Below are positions 59,308 through 64,000 of a stretch of DNA of 64,000 bases, piece by piece. Positions within the stretch are counted from its first letter, which is position 1, and each line of letters starts with the position of its first letter. The stretch comes from CAVQCJ01 sp963711005 (GTDB lineage Bacteria; Actinomycetota; Actinomycetes; Prado026). The stretch lies in the NCBI GenBank assembly GCA_963711005.1, contig CAVQCJ010000003.1, positions 62,001 to 126,000 on the forward strand. Direction: 5' to 3'. The notes under the pieces were generated by a model. That model was given only the letters and a program-made list of their open reading frames with translations, was not told where the DNA came from and ran no database searches. Position numbers and translations under genes: made by a program.

Positions 59308-60183
59308 TCAGGGGCGGCGGAAGGCGAGGTCGCCGGCCTCGTCCGGGTCGAGCAGGTGCCCGACGAACAGCCGGGTCGTCGCGGTCGGCGAGGGTCCGGT
59401 GACGACGTGCCAGGGACGGCTCAACGGCGTCCCAGGGACGGCCACCGCCACGAGCTCGCCGGCCGCGAGGTGCCGGGCCACCGCGTCCTGCGACACCAGA
59501 GCGACCCCGAGGCCCAGCACCGCCGAGGCCACCACCGCGCCGTGCGACCCGACCGCGAGCAGCGGCGCCCGGAACTCGAGCGAGTCCAGCAGTGCGAGCG
59601 TCGTCTCACGGGTGCCGGACCCCTGCTCGCGCAGCAGCCACGGCGTCGCACCCGGGTCCGGCTGCAGCTCCGGCGCGGCCACCACGAGCAGGGCGTTGGG
59701 ACGGGTCGCGCGGGTCACCAGCCCGCGCCCCTGCGGCGGCCGGCCGCCGATCACGAGGTCCAGCTGGTGGTCGGCGAGCAGGTCGGTGACGCGGTCCCGG
59801 ACGCCCACCTCGAGGGTGACGTCGACCGCGGGGTAGCGGCGGCGGAACGACGCGAGCAGGCCGGGCAGCAGGTGGTCACCCGCAGTGGTGACCGCGCCGA
59901 GCCGGAGCGCCCCGCGCTCTGGCGCCGAGCCGGCAGCGGCCGCCGCGGCGGCCTCGTCCAGCAAGCCGAGGATCTTGCGGACGTAACCGGCGTAGACCGA
60001 GCCGGCCTCGGTCAGCCGAACCCCACGGCCGTGGCGCTCCAGCAGGTCCGCGCCGACCTCGGCCTGCAGCGCGGCGACCGCGGACGAGACCGCCGACTCC
60101 GTCACCGACAGGCGGGCGGCGGCGGCTCGCACCGAACCGGTCTCCGCGACGGCGAGGAAGCTGCGCAGCCGGGCCCAGGTCAC
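59308..60183 (-). CDS. cbbR: LysR-family regulator, CbbR-type
   Basis: A 291-residue LysR protein with helix-turn-helix RLRSFLAVAETGSVRAAAARLSVTESAVSSAVAALQAEVG (residues 5-44) and an effector domain from about 95. The GTG has GGAGG nine bases upstream. It is divergent from cbbL with a 116-base shared region, the classic arrangement in which CbbR controls the RuBisCO operon in response to metabolites such as ribulose bisphosphate or NADPH. The gene-symbol call rests mainly on position. Confidence 0.88.
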   Translation of the reverse strand: MTWARLRSFLAVAETGSVRAAAARLSVTESAVSSAVAALQAEVGADLLERHGRGVRLTEAGSVYAGYVRKILGLLDEAAAAAAAGSAPERGALRLGAVTTAGDHLLPGLLASFRRRYPAVDVTLEVGVRDRVTDLLADHQLDLVIGGRPPQGRGLVTRATRPNALLVVAAPELQPDPGATPWLLREQGSGTRETTLALLDSLEFRAPLLAVGSHGAVVASAVLGLGVALVSQDAVARHLAAGELVAVAVPGTPLSRPWHVVTGPSPTATTRLFVGHLLDPDEAGDLAFRRP

Positions 60184-60204
60184 CTGTGCAGTACCTCCAA
60201 TATG

Positions 60205-60239
60205 TGAGTGATCACTGAAGTATGCCCCCTAAACACTCA
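60205..60239. promoter_or_regulatory. CbbR-type binding site in the cbbR/cbbL divergent promoter
   Basis: AGTGATCACT (60207-60216) is a perfect palindrome, and TGAGTG (60205-60210) and CACTCA (60234-60239) form a wider inverted repeat. The spacing fits the RBS/ABS pattern of LysR tetramers. The site is 60-95 bases before the cbbL start. Confidence 0.5.
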
Positions 60240-60299
60240 ATAGACCGCAGCGGCGTGCGCTGGGATAGTCGAAGCCCGAGCCCCAGCGCAGGAGTGGTG

Positions 60300-61751
60300 A
60301 TGGTGACGCAGGACGTGACGCAGGACCGGTGGGACCCGGGCGTCCACAGCTACGCGAGCATGGGCTACTACGCCGGCGACTACGTCCCGAAGGACACCGA
60401 CATCCTCGCGGTGTTCCGGGTGACCCCCCAGCCCGGCGTCGACCCGATCGAGGCCGGCGCCGCGGTGGCCGGCGAGTCGTCCACCGCGACGTGGACGGTC
60501 GTGTGGACCGACCGGCTCACTGCCAACAGCCACTACCAGGCCAAGTGCTACCGGGTGGACCCGGCGCCGGGACGTCCGGGGGAGTACCTGGCCTATATCG
60601 CCTACGACCTGGACCTGTTCGAGGAGGGCTCGATCGCCAACCTCACGTCGTCGATCATCGGCAACGTCTTCGGGTTCAAGCCGCTGCAGGCGCTGCGGCT
60701 GGAGGACATGCGCATCCCGGTCGCGTACGTGAAGACGTTCGCCGGGCCGCCGCACGGCATCGTGATGGAGCGCGAGTACCTCGGCAAGTACGGGCGTCCG
60801 CTGCTCGGTGCCACCGTGAAGCCGAAGCTCGGGCTCTCGGCGCGCAACTACGGCCGGGTCATCTACGAGGCCTGCCGCGGCGGCCTGGACTTCACCAAGG
60901 ACGACGAGAACATCAACTCGCAGCCGTTCATGAAGTGGCGCGACCGGTTCCTGTTCGGCATCGAGGGTGTCAACCGGGCCATGGCCGAGACCGGCGAGGT
61001 CAAGGGTCACTACTTCAACGTCACCGCCGGGACGATGGAGCAGATGTACGAGCGGGCCGAGTTCGCCAAGGAGATCGGCAGCGTCGTCATCATGATCGAC
61101 CTCACCGTCGGGTACACGGCGATGCAGTCGATGTCGCACTGGGCCAGGCGCAACGGCGTGCTGCTGCACCTGCACCGGGCCGGGCACTCCACCTACACCC
61201 GGCAGAAGACGCACGGTGTCAGCTTCCGGGTGATCTCGAAGTGGTGCCGGCTCATCGGCGTCGACCACCTGCACGCGGGCACGGTGGTCGGCAAGCTCGA
61301 GGGCGACCCGGCGACCACGCGCGGCTACTACGACACGCTGCGCGAGGACCACATCCCCACCGACATCCGCAACGGCATCTACTTCGACCAGGACTGGGCC
61401 TCGCTGGCGCCGGTCATGCCGGTCGCGTCCGGCGGGATCCACGCCGGCCAGATGCACCAGCTGCTCGACTACCTCGGCGAGGACGTCATCCTGCAGTTCG
61501 GCGGCGGCACCATCGGGCACCCGATGGGGATCGCGGCCGGCGCCGAGGCGAACCGGGTCGCGCTGGAGGCCATGATCAAGGCTCGCAACGAGGGCCGGGA
61601 CTTCCTTCGAGAGGGCCCGGACATCCTGCGCGCTGCGGCCCGGCACTGCCACCCGCTCGAGGCGGCCCTCGCCACCTGGGGCGACGTGACCTTCGACTAC
61701 ACCTCGACGGACACCCCGGACGTCGTGGCGACCGCGACGGTCGGAGGCTGA
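60300..61751 (+). CDS. cbbL: RuBisCO large subunit, red-type form I
   Basis: Fixes CO2 onto ribulose-1,5-bisphosphate. The 483-residue chain has the catalytic lysines in the usual motifs: K174 (TVKPKLGLS), the carbamylated K200 (DFTKDDEN), and loop-6 K332 (VVGKLEGD). MSHWARRNGVLLHLHRAGH and SGGIHAGQMHQLLDYLGEDV are form I red-type features. GGAG is five bases before the ATG. It is followed by cbbS and cbbX; actinobacterial versions have been classed as form IC/IE-like, but the subtype needs a tree. Confidence 0.97.
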   Translation: MVTQDVTQDRWDPGVHSYASMGYYAGDYVPKDTDILAVFRVTPQPGVDPIEAGAAVAGESSTATWTVVWTDRLTANSHYQAKCYRVDPAPGRPGEYLAYIAYDLDLFEEGSIANLTSSIIGNVFGFKPLQALRLEDMRIPVAYVKTFAGPPHGIVMEREYLGKYGRPLLGATVKPKLGLSARNYGRVIYEACRGGLDFTKDDENINSQPFMKWRDRFLFGIEGVNRAMAETGEVKGHYFNVTAGTMEQMYERAEFAKEIGSVVIMIDLTVGYTAMQSMSHWARRNGVLLHLHRAGHSTYTRQKTHGVSFRVISKWCRLIGVDHLHAGTVVGKLEGDPATTRGYYDTLREDHIPTDIRNGIYFDQDWASLAPVMPVASGGIHAGQMHQLLDYLGEDVILQFGGGTIGHPMGIAAGAEANRVALEAMIKARNEGRDFLREGPDILRAAARHCHPLEAALATWGDVTFDYTSTDTPDVVATATVGG

Positions 61752-61752
61752 C

Positions 61753-62196
61753 ATGCGACTCACGCAGGGCTCGTGCTCGTACCTGCCCGACCTCACCGAC
61801 GCGGAGATCGCGCTCCAGGTCCAGTACGCGCTCGACCACGGCTGGCCGATCTCGATCGAGTACTCCGACGACCCGCACCCGCGCAACGTGTACTGGGACA
61901 TGTGGGGGCTGCCGATGTTCGACCTCGTCGACCCGGCCGGGGTGCTGCGCGAGATCGACGCCTGCCGGGACGCGTTCCCGGACCGCTACGTGCGCGTGCT
62001 GGCGTACGACGCGCGGCTGGGCCGGCAGACGACCGCCATGATGTTCCTGGTCAACCGGCCTGCGCACGAGCCGGGCTTCCGGCTCGACCGCGCCGAGGGC
62101 CGGGACCGGCAGCAGACGTACTCGGTGCACGCATACTCCGGGGAGCGGCCGGCCGGCCACCGGTACCAGCCGGCGGCCGGCGCCGACGGGCCGTGA
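61753..62196 (+). CDS. cbbS: RuBisCO small subunit
   Basis: The 147-residue small subunit begins MRLTQGSCSYLPDLTDAEI, followed by YALDHGWPISIEYSDDPHPRNVYWDMWGLPMFD, which is the red-type form I signature; the C-terminal extension beyond about 115 is also red-type. It starts one base after cbbL and its stop overlaps cbbX (GTGA). It caps the ends of the L8S8 enzyme. Confidence 0.96.
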   Translation: MRLTQGSCSYLPDLTDAEIALQVQYALDHGWPISIEYSDDPHPRNVYWDMWGLPMFDLVDPAGVLREIDACRDAFPDRYVRVLAYDARLGRQTTAMMFLVNRPAHEPGFRLDRAEGRDRQQTYSVHAYSGERPAGHRYQPAAGADGP

Positions 62197-63206
62197 CACA
62201 GCGGCCGGGACCGTCCTCGGCGCGTCCGCAGCCGTTCGCGATGCACCGGCCCGGGACGACGCCGGGGTCCAGCGCGGCCGACGCGGACGAACGGGCGCAA
62301 GACGCCGACGAGCAGCTGCCGGACGACGCGCGGATACGGCTCGGCGACGACGACGCCGCGGTCGCCGTCGCCGCGGTTCTGGACGCTCTCGACGAGGACC
62401 TCGTCGGCCTGGCCGGCGTCAAGACCCGGATGCGCGAGATCGCGTCGCTGCTCATGGTCGAGCGGGCCCGCGGCAGGTTCGGCCTGACCACGTCCAAGCC
62501 TTCGCTGCACATGAGCTTCACCGGACCGCCCGGCACCGGCAAGACGACGGTCGCCCTCCGGATGGCGCAGATGCTGCACGCACTCGGCTACCTGCGCTCG
62601 GCACGCGTGCACGCGGTGACCAGGGACGACCTGGTCGGCCAGTTCATCGGCCACACCGCCCCGCGCACGAAGGAGGCGATCGCCAAAGCTGCCGGCGGCG
62701 TGCTGTTCATCGACGAGGCGTACTACCTGTACCGCGTCGAGAACGAGCGCGACTACGGTCAGGAGGCGATCGAGATCCTGCTGCAGGAGATGGAGTCCGA
62801 GCGTGCCGACCTCGTCGTCGTGTTCGCCGGCTACGCGGACCGGATGGAGACCTTCTTCTCGTCCAACCCCGGGCTGAGCTCGCGGGTCGCGCACCACATC
62901 GACTTCGCCGACTACGACCGGACCGAGCTGGTGCGGATCGCCGAGCTGATGCTCGCCCGCGACCAGTACCGGCTCAGCCCGCAGGGAGAGCAGGCGTTCG
63001 AGGAGTACCTGGAGCTGCGGATGGCCCGGCCACGGTTCGCCAACGCGCGCAGCGTCCGCAACGCCCTGGAGCGGATGCGGCTGCGACAGGCGAACCGTCT
63101 CGTCGCCGCGGGCGGGACGCTGTCCAAGGAGGACCTCACGACGCTGACCGAGGCGGACGTCCGGCAGAGCCGCCTGTTCGATCCGCCGGTGAGCCCCCTT
63201 GCATAG
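62193..63206 (+). CDS. cbbX: RuBisCO activase CbbX
   Basis: AAA+ ATPase that removes inhibitory sugar phosphates from red-type RuBisCO by threading the large-subunit C-terminus. The 337 residues have Walker A GPPGTGKTT (111-119), Walker B VLFIDEAYYLYR, the pore-loop region FIGHTAPRTKE and arginine-finger region MARPRFANARSVRNALER. The first 70 residues are acidic and low complexity, longer than in most CbbX. It is coupled to cbbS. Confidence 0.96.
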   Translation: MTQRPGPSSARPQPFAMHRPGTTPGSSAADADERAQDADEQLPDDARIRLGDDDAAVAVAAVLDALDEDLVGLAGVKTRMREIASLLMVERARGRFGLTTSKPSLHMSFTGPPGTGKTTVALRMAQMLHALGYLRSARVHAVTRDDLVGQFIGHTAPRTKEAIAKAAGGVLFIDEAYYLYRVENERDYGQEAIEILLQEMESERADLVVVFAGYADRMETFFSSNPGLSSRVAHHIDFADYDRTELVRIAELMLARDQYRLSPQGEQAFEEYLELRMARPRFANARSVRNALERMRLRQANRLVAAGGTLSKEDLTTLTEADVRQSRLFDPPVSPLA

Positions 63207-63263
63207 GTGTACGCCTGGCGGGACGCTGCTCCTACCCACCACCTGCTGACCAGAGGACCGCCG

Positions 63264-63830
63264 ATGACGACGTCGGCAGCACCGGCCCCCACCCGCCAGG
63301 GTTCGGCCCTCGTCGGCGTCCTGCTGCTCGGCGCCGCCGTCGCGCTCGCTCTCGGCGTCTACGGCCGCGTCCACCAGGCGGCCGGGCGGCCGCTCTTCAC
63401 GCTCGGCTTCTCCGGCATGCTGCAGATGAAGACCTGGCTGAGCACGGCCGCGGTCGTGCTCATCCTGGTCCAGCTGACGACCGCGCTGTGGATGTGGGGA
63501 CGCCTGCCGGGGGCGGGCTCTGCGCCGGACTGGGTGGCGCCGACGCACCGCTGGAGCGGCTCGGTCGCGTTCGTCCTCACGGTCCCGGTGGCGTTCCACT
63601 GCCTGTGGGCACTGGGCTTCGCGAACACCGACGCGCGCGTGCTGGTGCACGGGCTGGCCGGCTGCGTCTTCTACGGGGCGTACGCCGCGAAGATGCTCGG
63701 CCTGCGGCTGCGCGGGATGCCGGGCTGGTTGCTGCCGGTGCTCGGCGGCACCGTCTTCACCGCGCTGATGCTCGCCTGGCTCACGTCCGCCCTGTGGTTC
63801 TTCACCCGGTCCGGGGTCCCGCTCACGTGA
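63264..63830 (+). CDS. Five-helix membrane protein, possibly haem-binding
   Basis: A 188-residue membrane protein with five hydrophobic segments. Conserved-looking His residues sit near membrane faces: GRVHQA after helix 1, TVPVAFHCLWAL in helix 3 and VLVHGLAGCVF in helix 4, an arrangement suggestive of b-type haem binding (cytochrome b561 or ferric-reductase-like). AGAGGA lies six bases before the ATG. It is 57 bases after cbbX and 10 before the next gene; similar small proteins are sometimes labelled DUF6529, but I am not sure of the family. Confidence 0.65.
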   Translation: MTTSAAPAPTRQGSALVGVLLLGAAVALALGVYGRVHQAAGRPLFTLGFSGMLQMKTWLSTAAVVLILVQLTTALWMWGRLPGAGSAPDWVAPTHRWSGSVAFVLTVPVAFHCLWALGFANTDARVLVHGLAGCVFYGAYAAKMLGLRLRGMPGWLLPVLGGTVFTALMLAWLTSALWFFTRSGVPLT

Positions 63831-63840
63831 GGATGCAGCC

Positions 63841-64000
63841 ATGAGTGTCCAGACCCTGACGCGCCGGTCGGCGGTCACGGGCGCGGTCATCGCCGCGGTC
63901 GCCGCGGTGGCCGGCTTCGTCGTCGCCAGGAACAGCGCGGCCGCGCAGGCCAAACCGGGTGCGGCCGCCGCCAACGGCTACGGGCCGGCGATCTCCGGCG
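63841..64000 (+). CDS. Exported protein with twin-arginine-like signal, cut by window end
   Basis: Only 53 residues are visible. TRRSAVTGA with the following hydrophobic run (VIAAVAAVAGFVVA) looks like a Tat signal or membrane anchor, then a Gly/Ala linker. Many such proteins beside a small haem-like membrane protein are Rieske or other redox proteins, but the functional domain lies beyond the window. GAGGA precedes the ATG by eight bases. Confidence 0.6.
   Translation, partial: MSVQTLTRRSAVTGAVIAAVAAVAGFVVARNSAAAQAKPGAAAANGYGPAISG

Noticed and set aside
60300..61751. RuBisCO-like (form IV) protein rather than true RuBisCO
   Set aside because: All catalytic lysines and loop-6 are present and cbbS, cbbX and phosphoribulokinase are beside it.

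Overview
This window is high-GC actinobacterial DNA. The evidence is the many GTG starts, the dense GTGA/ATGA gene overlaps, actinobacterial family proteins (DUF3039, DUF3618, DUF2017, DUF4349) and a clpS-DUF2017-mec-cysO-cysM-murI-metallo-beta-lactamase-rph-rdgB order that matches the Mycobacterium Rv1331-Rv1341 neighbourhood. A red-type RuBisCO operon with cbbX and phosphoribulokinase points to a soil or freshwater actinomycete able to fix CO2 at least facultatively. The genus cannot be fixed from this sequence.

Layout. 1-8100: end of an NlpC/P60 hydrolase, GTP-dependent PEP carboxykinase, an M48 protease, a DUF4349 lipoprotein, then an arginine deiminase operon (class I amidotransferase, arcA, arcB) and a cold-shock gene. 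8400-12600: YqgE, DUF3039, an MFS transporter whose start region is repeated in tandem, HdeD-like, IclR and Lrp regulators. 12700-22400: tyrosine/homogentisate breakdown (hppD; then fahA, an unknown gene and hmgA), split by an unknown gene, an RDD membrane protein and a ROK-regulated GH4/kinase sugar operon. 22500-27400: secreted GH18, class II aldolase, and a desulfurase-like aminotransferase followed by a Cys-cluster/pentapeptide-repeat protein. 27500-33100: the conserved CysO cysteine-biosynthesis and murI-rph-rdgB block. 33100-44600: DUF1023 hydrolase pair, a DapB-like protein lacking the catalytic histidines, tRNA-Leu, Bcp, a DUF3618/Cpn10/acyl-CoA synthetase operon, bioA, a PadR pair, PPOX, a class III cyclase and a cupin. 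44660-51660: LacI regulator plus a complete ABC importer plus a cytoplasmic metallophosphoesterase. 51840-56200: large LuxR-type regulator, an M15-like peptidase and a truncated IS256-type transposase. 56280-64000: carbon-fixation locus.

How the genes work together. The carbon-fixation locus holds phosphoribulokinase, a divergent NarL-type response regulator with a GAF histidine kinase, a LysR regulator divergent from cbbL-cbbS-cbbX, then a membrane protein and an exported protein that may be redox partners. HppD, HmgA and FahA give tyrosine to fumarate plus acetoacetate, but no maleylacetoacetate isomerase is visible; an unknown protein overlaps fahA. ArcA and ArcB give arginine to citrulline, ornithine and carbamoyl phosphate. 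Mec, CysO and CysM form the sulfur-carrier route to cysteine.

Strongest leads for new biology: the unknown gene coupled to fahA, the desulfurase-like/pentapeptide pair, the LacI-ABC-metallophosphoesterase cassette, the tandemly repeated translation start of the MFS gene, and the two-component and redox genes wired into the RuBisCO locus. No prophage, CRISPR array or complete insertion sequence was seen.
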